Below the pieces are notes generated by a model. It worked only from the letters and a program-made list of their open reading frames with translations. It had not been told where the DNA came from and did not search any database. The position numbers and the translations under genes were made by a program. A stretch of DNA of 64,000 bases from Sphaerulina vaccinii (Eukaryota; Ascomycota; Dothideomycetes; Mycosphaerellales; Mycosphaerellaceae): positions 1,240,001 to 1,304,000 of the forward strand of contig JAKUDP010000006.1 in the NCBI GenBank assembly GCA_022570795.1, in the 5' to 3' direction. Every line of letters begins with the position of its first letter. The first letter of the stretch is position 1. This document shows, in pieces, positions 10,395-21,117 of this stretch.

Positions 10395-11569
10395 GTTGAC
10401 GGAGAATATGTCGTTCTTGTGTGTGAAATGCAGTTCTTGATGAGATGCTGTGCTGCTGGTGCTGGTGGATATGGATGTTGAAGAAGAGAAGAGAAAGACG
10501 ACGAAAGCCAGACGTAAGTAGCAAGTAAACAAACGAGCGAGCAGTGCCTGCCTTGGCGTCGTTCGGAAAGTGTGACCATACTTCGAGGTAAGAGCCACGC
10601 AACTTCACCGCATGATCGCTCGCTTTCACCAAAGAAATACCCCTCTGCCCAAGCCCATCTCCATGCACCCGTCAAGCACCAGGCTCCGCTGTTACCAGCC
10701 GTATCACGTTTCTACCGGACTCGCATTGCAGAGAAAGCTTGCGACATTTCGTTTGGCGCATGTTTCTTCGTCACTGCGACGCAGAGACAGGGGATGCACT
10801 TTCCTGGAGCCTTGCACGGCTGTTCTTGCCCGACTGTGCCGATAAGATGCGAGAATCATCTTTTTGAACATCAACATCGCGCGCGAGCAGCCGTCTCTGT
10901 CCACCGGCCAGTACCAAGCTATCACAGCTTCAGACAGAGCACGATCGCAGCGATGGACGCCCCGGAGAAGGTTGACTATGCTTGTCGAAAAACTGCGTCT
11001 TGTGCGGTGGCCTTATGGAGCTGAATAGAGCCGAACACAATTCTAATTTTCACGCTACAATCCCAATTGCAGTGACACCTATTGTGGCCAGGCCAAGAGC
11101 TCGAAGACGCGTCGTTCGTCGAAATGGATGAGCCGGTGGTGTGAAGGCACAGCTTGCGCGAGAAGCACAGGAGCCATGCTTCCAGATCGCGTGCTGTCTG
11201 CTACTTGAATGTCTTCTTTTGATCCAAGGCCCATATTTTGATGCCATAGTGCGCTGTAACGACTGGGCATTCGACACACCTCTCTTACTCTCTCGAATTC
11301 ACCTGCGTAGCCCCAGCCGCATGAGCTTGACCACGGAGAACTGCCTATGTGTCAGCGACCCACAAGCCACGACGCTCACTCACCAGGTTCTGTCTCCAAG
11401 ATCAGGAGTTTGTAACGCTCAGGTGCATTTCAGGTGCCACTATACAGGTATTGATGGGCCTTTCTATCTTCTCCGCCCATATCGTAAGCAGGTCACAGGC
11501 AGCAACATCGCCATATGTCCCAGGTCTCGACGTCCACACCAGACTCCTTTCTTCTAGCAAGCACACATC
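10395..11569. other. Intergenic, no gene seen
   Basis: This 1.2 kb region lies upstream of the deuterolysin-like gene and downstream of MPC1. Open frames of up to 150 codons exist on the plus strand, but they are compositionally odd and have no motifs. Confidence 0.5.
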
Positions 11570-12165
11570 TTACCTGCTGATCTTCTCCTTCGCCTGCTCG
11601 GCCAAACCTTGCACCTTATCACCTGCTTGTCCCAGCTTCTCTTGCGCTTGTCCAATAAGTCCCTCAGCTTTTCCCTCTGCCGTCTTGAGACCCTCCTTGG
11701 CTTTCGCTTCCAACGACTGATCTCTACCACCCATGTACCACCAGTTGATGAATCTGTAGCCCTGAACGGATTGTGCGCTGAAGTTGACGAGATGGCAGCC
11801 GAAGAGGAGGTAGTTTTTAGGTGTGACGGCCATGGAGTAGCGCATGAAAACTGCAGAGTAGCCGCAGAGAGCTGTGGTCATGCGGCCGGAGATACTATAA
11901 CACATTAGAAAGGCTCAAGTAGCAGTGCGAGCTGTGAGACGAACACTTCGGGGTCTTTTTGTGTGTCCATTACTGCTGCGATTGGAATTCCGAAATTACT
12001 GGCGGGTCCCCAGAAGTCTGCGCAGGACTGTCAGTTTGCTGGAGCATATCTTCGCACATGGCTACAATGGCGCTTATTTGGGTTCGACGTACGTGTTGAG
12101 CAGAGGTAGTCTGTGGTTGGATTGCTCCGGATTTTGGCGTTGAGCGCCTTGATCATGGCTGCCAT
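11570..12165 (-). CDS. MPC1: Mitochondrial pyruvate carrier subunit 1 with helical C-terminal extension
   Basis: Inner-membrane subunit of the heteromeric pyruvate carrier that imports pyruvate into the matrix. Three exons, 12165-12093, 12017-11945 and 11894-11570, give 156 residues; introns are 75 nt (GTACGT..GCAG) and 50 nt (GTTCGT..ATAG). Diagnostic sequence: FWGPASNFGIPIAAVMDTQK, then SGRMTTALCGYSAVFMRYS, then TPKNYLLFGCHLVNFSAQ and YRFINWWYMGG. After the usual MPC1 end there are about 50 residues of repeated KAKEGLKTAEGKAEGL-type sequence, amphipathic and LEA/CsbD-like, which the yeast protein lacks. The second donor, GTTCGT, is weak, but the spliced product fits the family exactly. Confidence 0.92.
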
Positions 12166-12660
12166 GATTGCTGTTGTCGCTCGGGTATATCGAAAGAATG
12201 TGACAGCGAGGTCTTCAAGCCGAACCTCCAGATTCTCAGGTTCAACGATGTGAAGTGAGCTTCAATGGTAGTAAGCAGTTTGAGGTTTGTGTCCGTCCCC
12301 GCTTGCCGTTGCTCCGGTCGTTCTTGCCCGAAATCGTCAATGCTCACGAGATCCTTTTCCTTCAACTCTCTTGACCCTTCCCTTTTCACGCTAACACTTC
12401 ATTAATACTCACGCCTCCATGAGCATCACTGACGAGTACCGACTATGTTTCTTCGACTACTGGAGTATGTGATGCTGTTGGCCGACAGCTCTCGGGCCAT
12501 CTCCGCCCACGATTTTGACATGCAGGCTGCAAGCCATCGTGGACAGCCTGGCATGTCTGTTTATTATACGCGTTCTCTCACTCGTTGCTGGTGTCTTCTT
12601 TGGAGTTCTTTCACGTGTGGTTGCTAACTCACTCAACATAACCTCGTACCCGCAGCCGTC
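12166..12660. other. Intergenic, no gene seen
   Basis: Region upstream of MPC1, about 500 bp, presumably containing its promoter. It ends at the decayed HET gene. Confidence 0.4.
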
Positions 12661-12926
12661 ATGCGATTCATTAGCACAAGGACGCTTGAACTCGAGTAAT
12701 ACGGCGGTGCTCATGTACCTCCCTACGCTATACTCTCGCACCGCTGGATCAGAGACGAGATCATCTTCGAGGACTTTGTGCGATTTGGCTCAGCGCGAAG
12801 GCCTTCACTTTGCGTGGACCGACACTTGTTGTATTGAGAAGAAGAAAATGGGCAGTGGAACTTTGCGAATCGATCATGTCCATGCTCAAGTGCTCGTTCA
12901 GATTGGCTCTTGATGTACGGAATGTT
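12661..12926 (+). pseudogene. Decayed HET-domain gene fragment
   Basis: HET domains mediate heterokaryon incompatibility in fungi. From the ATG at 12661 the frame reads MRFISTRTLELE, then a TAA at 12697-12699, then PPYAILSHRW and DEIIFEDF, which match the classic HET opening. The match then jumps to the next frame for AQREGLHFAWTDTCCIEKK and again, near 12852, for AVELCESIMSML. One nonsense change and two frameshifts within 270 bp make this a dead copy. Beyond 12926 I could not follow the family. Confidence 0.8.
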
Positions 12927-15137
12927 GTCTAAGTTTGTCATCCTCTCCCGTATGTATCTAACGATCGATTGAGCTGACCATGCTACCTAGAACCCAGACC
13001 TTCCAGCGACCTCGATCAGAGTGTCAATTAGAGACGCTCTCTACTCAAGAAAACGCAACGGTTCGGGCTAGAAAGATATATTTGCAGAGAGTTTTGGGAT
13101 TAATCAATAGATGTATCGAGTGAGTATAGCACCGGATCTGCCAGCGGAGAGGTTGTTATTGCTGTGTAGAAAGGTCTGCAACCGTTTACGGATAGCTGCC
13201 CAACATTTACGCGATGGACTCAACTCGTGGTAGTGCATGAGCATTATGTTTGTCGAACTGGCATATCATAGATGCGATGCGCCAGTCGTGCTGGTCATCT
13301 GTGGCATTGATTGTGGCGATCATGAAGTGATAGCCTGACAGGTACTGTTCGTGTTATGCAGGACCCTAGCTCAAGCTAGGCATCTTGATCGTACTACGTT
13401 TGGCTGCGTCGAGGGGTGCTTCCTCAATGTATGCAATCTCAGATTCATACTCAGGACCCACGGCGCAATTTCTTGTACGGCCATTGTCCGGAACTTCAGG
13501 TGATTGTAAAAGCGCCTGAGCTGCTGTTGTAACGAGGGCACCAGATGAACGCAGTGCTGTGCTCGAGAACGTGGGCGTTGCATGGCTTCGAGGTCCTGGA
13601 GGTGGCGTGTCGAGCTCAATATGTCGTGTTACGCATCATGCGTGCCTATCGTGGTCGTCTTCCCGTACGACTGCAGCCTTGAACAACTCAACAGTGCTTT
13701 ACCGGTGCTAGGTACGAAACAACCAAGCCAAGTTCCGGATCGCCTCGCCAGAACAGGCACATATTGCATGGAACAATGTTGCCTTATCGCAGCAGCATTG
13801 CCAGCGTGAAGGGCCAATGGGTTGCTCAAGTGTCTGGCCCTGGGCTTGGTTGGCAAAGGCCGTCATGTGGTGCAGATGTACCCCGGATGACCGCGTTGGA
13901 GAACCTGGGAGAAAGATAGCGCGATAACGAATAGAGTCGCGCAATCTAGGTAGTAGCAGCACACCACACTTGTTGCTGCGGCCGTCATTACACTGCGTGG
14001 ATAGTAGGTAGCTTATCTGTTGAGGGGGATAGGTGGCAGAGATACAGCTCTTTAGTACCTCAGGCAGCGTTACCCAGCTAACCGGTACCAGGGTCCATTG
14101 AAGCGTGGAGGTTTCGTGTCGGTGAGCATGTTTGTAGCGTTACGGTTTCCGGCGATACCTCTGCAAACACACGGATAGCGTAGGATCTTGCGTGGCGGTG
14201 GTCGTGTGAGAACAGTACGTTTGGAGAAGTCCTTTCACAGCCGTAGCAGGACCGTTAAGTGTTGGAATGATGAAATGACGGCCATTCGGCGCGTGATCTG
14301 CTTTCGTGAGGCGTGACCCAGGCGTTTCGGAAGGCTGAGGAGTCAATTGAGGCGATTGAGCACGCAAATGTGGTGGTGAATGGTGGAAGCGCTTCCTCTT
14401 CAGCTTCTGCTGCATAGCATAGTGCAGCCTGTCAAGAAGGCGGATGGTATATGTACAAGTAGATGATGATGTCTGATTGTGGTCGGCGATAGAGAGGAAG
14501 TACCCGAGCGATAAGACGTCCACTAGCGTGATCTGCACTGAGAGCAACAGGCCGCCGCTTGACTACCAAACACCTTGTTGAAGACCATCACTCGCTCTCC
14601 CCATATCACACCCACTGCTCTGCCTGAGTAACGACACACACGACCGCCTGCCTAGTGCCCCATCCCCATCCCCCTTCTGCTTTTTCGTTCACCACAAACA
14701 CCTTGTCTTTCAGTCTTTCTCCCATCTATTAATTGCCTGCTTCCCTTTGACGCCGCGGCTGGAGCACGGGTCACCACTCCCATCGGGACAATCATCACAT
14801 CACGAGCTTCGAGTCACCTCAACCGACGAAACAGCCAAACATCCGCCCATTTCGCCCAGACATCATTGCACTTCCACATTTACTCAGCACACAGGCCGCC
14901 AACCTGCTGTCACGAGCGCCGCGTCACGCCATCGAAACTGTCACTCTGCTCCACGCGCATTCCGCTAATGTTGGCCGCTCTCTACAGTGACTGATTACCC
15001 AGCATCTGGCAATCACCGCATCTTCACATACACTTCCATGCATCGTGCCATCTGGCGCATTCACCATTGCGAGCTCTAGCTGTTGGACAAGAGGAGGTAC
15101 CTGTTAGACTGTGCGACCAAGCAGCACCTCCGCCATC
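12927..15137. other. Gene-poor region and ATG1 upstream region
   Basis: 2.2 kb with no supported gene. The left part may include unrecognisable remains of the HET gene. The last 600 bp before ATG1 is C-rich and A-rich on the plus strand with many CACC/CATC runs, as fungal 5' UTRs and promoters often are. Confidence 0.4.
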
Positions 15138-18100
15138 ATGGCGGCACACAGACCGCAGGCAAGCTCATCGAGGCGTGAGCCGCCTGAGATGCTGCCCGAC
15201 GAAATTATAGGAGAGTTCAAGAGGAGCAAGGTGATTGGCAAGGGCAGCTTCGCCACTGTATATCTCGCTCAGCACAGAGTGAGTTTCACCTTGATGAACA
15301 TGGAGTTGGAGAGCTGCTGACAATGGTATAGAAGAAGAAGTCCTACGCTGCCGTCAAGGCCGTCCAGATGGCTAAACTGTCCAAGAAACTGAAGGATAAC
15401 CTGGCGACTGAGATCGAGATTCTCAAAGGCCTCCGGCATCCGCATATCGTTCAATTGTTCGTGTGCGAAGACACGGCGTCATTCATCTACCTCGTTATGG
15501 AGTACTGCCAGCTATCGGACCTGTCACAGTTTATGAAGAAGCGCCACCAGCTACCTCACCTCCCCGAAACAGCCGAGATATTCAGGAAGTACCCGAATCC
15601 GGAGGTTGGTGGTCTGCATGAGGTGCTAGTACGCCATTTCCTCAAGCAGATCGTCAGCGCTCTGAAGTATCTGCGCAAGTATAACCTCATCCATCGCGAT
15701 ATTAAGCCACAGAACCTGCTGCTCAACCCTGCACCCACGTATATGTCAAGACTTGCGCCAGAGGATGTGCCACTCGCTAATAGCGTGGAATCACTAATTC
15801 CGGCCGTTGGTCTCTCATCTTTGCCTATGCTCAAGATTGCCGATTTTGGATTCGCCCGCCATTTGCCTAGTACGTCGATGGCAGAAACGCTATGCGGATC
15901 GCCTCTCTACATGGCTCCGGAAATCCTAAGGTATGAGAAGTACGACGCACGCGCAGATCTTTGGTCGACTGGAACAGTTCTGCATGAAATGATCGTTGGG
16001 AAGCCGCCGTTCAAGGCACAGAATCACGTTGATCTATTGCGCAAGATTGAGAAGCAGGAAGATGTTATCAGGTTCGATCAGTCGATAATCATCAGCCGGC
16101 CCATGAAGACACTGATTCGGGCGCTGCTGAAGAAGGGTCCGACAGAACGTATGACATACGAAAGACTGTTTGGAGATCCAGTGATAGTCGATGAGATACC
16201 TGGACTGCATCCGGAAGACAGGATCCAAGAACAAGGCAGCCCAGCCGCCGATGCACAAGCTCTGGAGCTCAGTAAGAGAATGGCACGAGCGATGGAGACT
16301 GAGGCGTCGCCACGCTCCATGCCTGCCCCAGAATTGCAGAAGAAGCGCTCAGAAGACGAAGTGCAGAGACGAACCAGTCGCAAGGCATCAGAAGAAGGCA
16401 TCCAGCAGCGGCGCTCGATTGATATGGAACGTCGGAGGTCTTCTGCAGGCAGCTCGAATCAGGTCGAGGCTGCTGCAATGAAGCGTCAACCCAGTCAGCG
16501 CGAGCAAAGTCAGCGCGAGCAACAGCATCGCCGACCCAGCATTGTTGCCCACATCACTGCGCCAGGTCGTCAGGAACTTCACCAACAGCAGCAGCCTCAT
16601 ATGCCAACTCCCACGATGGCGCGGAGAGCCAGTCGCTCTTCACCCCTTTCAGGACCACCGCTCGTTCGGGAGCCGACCATAGAGGCGGAGAAGATTGATC
16701 GTACTTCTCGAGAAGCCCGGGACCGCACAGCCCACGACATCGCATTCGAGAGAGATTATGTTCTGATTGAGAAGCGTGCAGTCGAGGTCAACGCTTTCGC
16801 AGACGAGATTGATGCACTACAAGGCTCACCATCGCATCAAGGTGCAATGGTCCGACGCGCCACTACGCAAGGACAGCCCACGTCAATTACCGGCGCCTCA
16901 GGTTCGAATTCGAGAGCCGTTCAGGTTATTGCTGGTCGAGCACCGCATCAACGTGGAGGATCATTCGAGAGACGGCATCCATATGCTTCACCGCAGTCAA
17001 CCGGCAACATGCTCACAAAAGCGCTGAATGCTGCCAATGCACGTCTTTTCGGCCCAGGCAGCTCGCCTCCGTTTGGTGGGCCTTCGCCACCGCTAGGCTA
17101 TGGGGCGTTCCCGCCGACACCGTCTGCAGCATTGACCTTTGCTGAAGGTGCCGATGCGAAGCCTATGGACGAGGACTCCAAGCTGGTTCGCACTCTAGAG
17201 GATGCAGCTTGTCGCAGCGACGTAATATATAGCTACGCCGAGGTCAAGTACAAGCAGTTGCAGCCTGCACCGCCATCATCGCAGGACGCTCTGGGTATAC
17301 AACAGCTTAGAGGGCGTGAAAGCACTGGCGACGACGAAACTGAAGACAAAGAGTTGTCTGACATTGCTGTGGTAGGAGTCGCAGAGGAAGCGTTGGTCTT
17401 GTATGTCAAAGCCCTCGCCCTTCTCACGAAAACCATCGATCTTGCTGGGCTCTGGTGGAACACGCAAAAGGCGCGCGGCGAGACATCGTCAGACCCGGTA
17501 TCAGCGCCTCGCGGTAGTACCGGAAGCAGGATTCTTGGAGTCGTCAAGTGGTCCCGTGAACGTTTCAACGAGTGCCTGGAGAAGTCAGAGATTGCAGGAC
17601 GTCTTCTCCAGCACGCTCAGCGACAACTTCCTGAGACACACAGCAGTCATCCAAGCAATCACGGTTCCACTTCTGGCAAAGAGGTAGCCACCTCGGCTGA
17701 CCACATCCGTATAACGAGCGGTGTCACTGCCGAGCGATTGATGTTTGATCGCGCTGTCGACATGAGTCGTGCCGCTGCTGTCGATGAGCTTGTTGGCGAA
17801 GCGATCGCGGACTGCGAGATACGCTACGGAACCGCAATACAGCTGCTTGAGGCTGTTCTGGAGAAAGATGATGAGCCATTGATGCGCAAGCCCAGCCAGA
17901 AGAAGGATGTCGCCCTTGACGAAGTTATCAACGGTATGGAGACGGAGGATCGGCAGACTGTTATTAGGAGTGGGTCTATCTCATTCTTAATCTCGTGCTT
18001 ATTGATGATACTAACCATATTTGCATCTAGTCATCGAGAACACCCGGACTCGCCTTCTTGCGACAAGAAAGAAGATTCAAGCAACTCAGTATGCGAACAC

Positions 18101-18206
18101 GCTCAAGCGTGCTCCGAGTAGCGGTGCATCGACTCCGAAGCCTACGAGTAATCCTTCGCCGAGCCTAATTGCGCCGGCCACCATTGGCAGCACGCCTCCA
18201 CGATGA
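15138..18206 (+). CDS. ATG1: Autophagy serine/threonine kinase Atg1
   Basis: Initiator kinase of autophagy, acting with Atg13/Atg17 at the pre-autophagosomal structure. Three exons, 15138-15278, 15332-17969 and 18031-18206, with introns of 53 and 61 nt, give 984 residues. The kinase domain is N-terminal: IGKGSFATVYLAQHR (about residues 32-46), the catalytic lysine in YAAVKAV near 56, HRDIKPQN near 168, DFGFARHLP near 217 and GSPLYMAPE. The insertion between HRDIKPQN and DFG is characteristic of filamentous-fungal Atg1. A long low-complexity middle (Q/R/S-rich) follows, then a C-terminal helical region equivalent to the tMIT domain, with EALVLYVKALALLTKTIDLAG near residues 730-750. ATG at 15138 is the first in-frame ATG. 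Confidence 0.95.
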
Positions 18207-18951
18207 GGTTTGCACATGCACGAACAACGCACACACCAACGCAGGAGCACTTTGAGCGCAGTTTATGCCAAACGAATACTACTCACGACCGCGATCCCAC
18301 TGCGATTGCAGATCAACACCCACGAATGATGCATGGACCACGGCGTTTTATGCTTCTGCACAAGATTGAACTTGAACTAGATGCAAGTCCAACAAGGAGC
18401 GCGAATTTATGAAATGGAGGCGCTTTTCTGGTAAAGGCTTTTCACTGGACACTACTGCGACCACGGAGGTGGATGAATTGAACACAGACAGCAAATTACA
18501 CATGGAGTCTACAGGCTGGGAGATATGGGTTCTTTTGGAAGGAAGGCAGACTGCGACTGAGAAGTGGATGACCGCCACTACTATTGGCGTTATACTACGG
18601 CTGGGACGGAGCTACCAATCACTGGACGAAGGATTCGCGATGCATTTGATATGATACCACGACTGGGCGATGAGATGAGCCTATAGATCGACTTGCATGT
18701 TTATTATGCGCACCGCGCGCGAGGCCTCGATCTCTAGTAGAGCCAGGCTCTGATAGCTAGATACTCCAACGAGAGATGAACTGAAAGACTTGAAAATACA
18801 TATATGGTTTCTTGCTACCAGCGGGTCAATGCTATGGCCACGTCTCTACATGGCCATATCTATACATTTTATTCCTTTATTTTACTACCATACACAACAG
18901 CAGCAACAGCAGCAACAACAACAACAACAACAACAACAACAACGTGCCACC
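18207..18951. repeat. Intergenic with CAG/CAA microsatellite
   Basis: 745 bp between ATG1 and a small secreted-protein gene. The only notable content is a (CAG/CAA)n tract at about 18895-18943, directly before the start codon of the next gene and so probably in its 5' UTR. Confidence 0.6.
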
Positions 18952-19189
18952 ATGAAGCTCATCGCCTCTGTTGTCCTCCTCCTCGGAGTCGCAGCCGCGC
19001 TGCCTTGGCAAATACAACAACGAGGTGACGACTGTCCCGCCCCCCATCCGAATATGAGTCTCTGCGAGGTTATGTGCATCTGCGATGGCCCGTATGTGAC
19101 CGAAGCGAAAAGACCCGTGGTTTGAGACAAACTGACTGTTACATAGTGTCAAGCGCAACAACCCCACCGAGGTGTCTGGGATTGAGTGA
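18952..19189 (+). CDS. Very small secreted protein (effector-like)
   Basis: Exons 18952-19091 and 19147-19189 give 60 residues. A clear signal peptide (MKLIASVVLLLGVAAALP) is followed by a short mature part with four cysteines (DDCPAPHP, LCEVMCICDG). The intron is 55 nt, GTATGT..CTGAC..ACATAG. A near-copy of this intron lies at 19220-19274, so the last exon may instead be spliced again: the donor GTGAGT at 19186 could join to 19275 and give a slightly longer tail. No homologue recognised. Small size, secretion and cysteines suggest an apoplastic effector or a hydrophobic signalling peptide; this is inference. Confidence 0.55.
19092..19146 (+). repeat. Duplicated intron, copy 1
   Basis: 55-nt GT-AG intron whose sequence recurs 128 bp downstream with six differences, mostly transitions. 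Confidence 0.85.
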
Positions 19190-19219
19190 GTGCGAGTATT
19201 TCGGCGACTGCGATGACTT

Positions 19220-19274
19220 GTATGTAATCGAAGTGAAAAGACCCGTGGTCGGAGATAAACTGACTGTTACATAG
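19220..19274 (+). repeat. Duplicated intron, copy 2
   Basis: 55-nt near-copy of the upstream intron, with its GTATGT donor, CTGAC branch site and ACATAG acceptor all intact. The flanking exon-like sequence (GACTGCGATGA before it, TGTCA after it) is only partly similar to that around copy 1. Confidence 0.85.
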
Positions 19275-19531
19275 TGTCAGCGCATAGAATCAAGGTCGGA
19301 GCATGGGGGAACCTAGTACGCATGCTCGGAAGACCATAGCGCTTCGAAGTCAGGATGTCGCGAAGTTTTTGGAAGTAGAGACAAGCCGCGGCAGTGAAGT
19401 TCTGGACGTTACTGCGCCTTGTAGAGACGTAGATCCATATCATCATATTTAGATCATATTCTCTACCTTCTCCCTCTGCTTCATATGAACATTTTCCTCA
19501 TCTTCTTCATCAATTCTAGGTCGATGGCAAT

Positions 19532-19927
19532 TCAGTCCTTCCAGTTGGCCGTAGTGACAACTGCCTCATAGGGAAAGGTGATCGTTGCTTTGGCAGAAGG
19601 TGCAGCGTCTTCGGAAGTCTTAAGCATGACCTCCGGGATCTTGTAGATGGTAATCTCCTTATCATCGTCGTCTTCTTTGGTGCCTTCAACTGGATATCTG
19701 ATCTTCCAGGTAACGTCGCCAGTGAACTTTTTGTTGTTCGTCCTCAGCTCCAAGTTTTCTGTAAGGTCTGGCTTAAACATGCCAGGAATTTCAACGGAGT
19801 AGAGGTAACAGTCGTAATCTGGTTCGTCTTCGGTGCCGATTGATGTGACGACGAACCCGAGCTTCACTGGCTTGCTCTTTCCGCTGACGACTTTGTCGAG
19901 AGTCAGGATCTGCTCCATGTCGCTCAT
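19532..19927 (-). CDS. Small acidic cytosolic protein, unknown function
   Basis: 131 residues from MSDMEQIL, no intron, no signal peptide. Predicted mostly beta, with strands such as KLGFVVTS, DCYLYSVEIPGMF, TWKIRYPV and KATITFPYEAVV separated by acidic turns (KEDDDDKE). No family recognised. A TATA-like TTTATATA lies in its upstream region near 20053-20060. Confidence 0.6.
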   Translation of the reverse strand: MSDMEQILTLDKVVSGKSKPVKLGFVVTSIGTEDEPDYDCYLYSVEIPGMFKPDLTENLELRTNNKKFTGDVTWKIRYPVEGTKEDDDDKEITIYKIPEVMLKTSEDAAPSAKATITFPYEAVVTTANWKD

Positions 19928-21117
19928 GGTGGTGTGTGTTAAAGTGTCCTTTCTAATGAAGTAGTATAAATGAGTAGGTACAGAGATGAGTACACTTGTA
20001 CGATCTTGGCTCCTGACTTTGGGCTTGGTTTGAGGGTGGTTGATCGAGGCGGTTTATATATCTCGAGCCAGATGAGCTAGCATTGCCAAATAGGTTGCTG
20101 CACTGTTAGCCACGATGCATGGTCGCGCATTTTAGCACGCGGACTGTCCGAGACAGCACAAAGCTGTACGTTGTACTCTCGGCAACCCGGAGCTCTTCGG
20201 TTTCACCATTCTTCAGTGTGAATCGAGAATGTTCGCCCTCTTGCTGTGCTCGTCGAATTCGCTATTGAGTAGCCTCACCGCTGTGTCCGCTCTGGAGAAA
20301 GATTGGCTGAACGTTTGCCAGCCCAGCGGTGTAGCCATGAGGGAGGAGCGTGTCTGCACAGTCTGTTATACTACTTCGCTATGGCAATGAGCTTCGCCGA
20401 CGTTCGTGAGGGTTCATCTTGCAAGTTCTAATTTCTCCGCCAAGACGCACGAGTCATGAGGCTGTGTTCTCGTTTTCCACGTCCTTCTCCTTCTCCTTCT
20501 CCTTCCACTAACCTCGACAACGTACACATTGAGCGAACACCATACGTTCGTGCAATACCTCAATCAAGCTTATCTACTCCAGAGTCAAGCGATCTCACAC
20601 GACCCGTGGGCCTGGAACAGCCCCACATGCACGACCTGCAGAAGTCACAAACGTGGCGTCCACAGTCGCGTGGCATTACATGCAGCTACACCTGCCATTT
20701 CGACCTCACTCCGGCATTGCCGAGGCGAGCCTGTAGTGTTCGCAACAGAACTTCGTTGGTGCTATGAGTGTCCGCTGGCATTTCTACCAACAATGCCAGC
20801 GGTCAGGGACTATCAGCGCTGGTTCGGTCGCCAACGCGGTCTGCGATAGTCTCGAACAATCTCAGCACATTTGCGAGAGAAGGGTCGTTCTTTGCAGTAA
20901 CTTCACAGCAGGACGGCGCCCAGTAAGCCACTTTTTGCGGCGAGTCCGCAACGTGCAGTACATGCTTCCAGACATGTAGAATGCATGGTCGAGAGCTCTT
21001 CTATGACCTGATGTGCTTCGAAGCATATAACACTGCTGATAGCGCTTGCCTGTCAGCCGCTGACTACCTCGATTCCGAGTTCTGTTTCGAAGGATAAGCC
21101 TGGACGGGTAAGAAGGC
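19928..21117. other. Intergenic, divergent promoters
   Basis: 1.2 kb between the minus-strand small acidic protein and the plus-strand membrane protein. A (TTCTCC)n-like tract sits at about 20484-20508. Open frames near 20456-20849 show no motifs and are not supported. Confidence 0.4.

Noticed and set aside
10572..11024. 150-codon plus-strand open frame
   Set aside because: No motif, odd composition, and a shorter overlapping frame on the same strand looks no worse; likely non-coding.
14140..14547. 135-codon minus-strand open frame upstream of ATG1
   Set aside because: No recognisable domain or signal peptide; region looks like promoter sequence.
19183..19196. AGTGAGTGCGAG shared between the small secreted-protein gene and the introner-like repeats
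   Set aside because: Only a 12-bp match including a splice-donor-like GTGAGT; too short to claim relationship.
20456..20849. Two overlapping plus-strand frames of about 105 codons
   Set aside because: Low-complexity start from a TTCTCC tract and no protein-like features.
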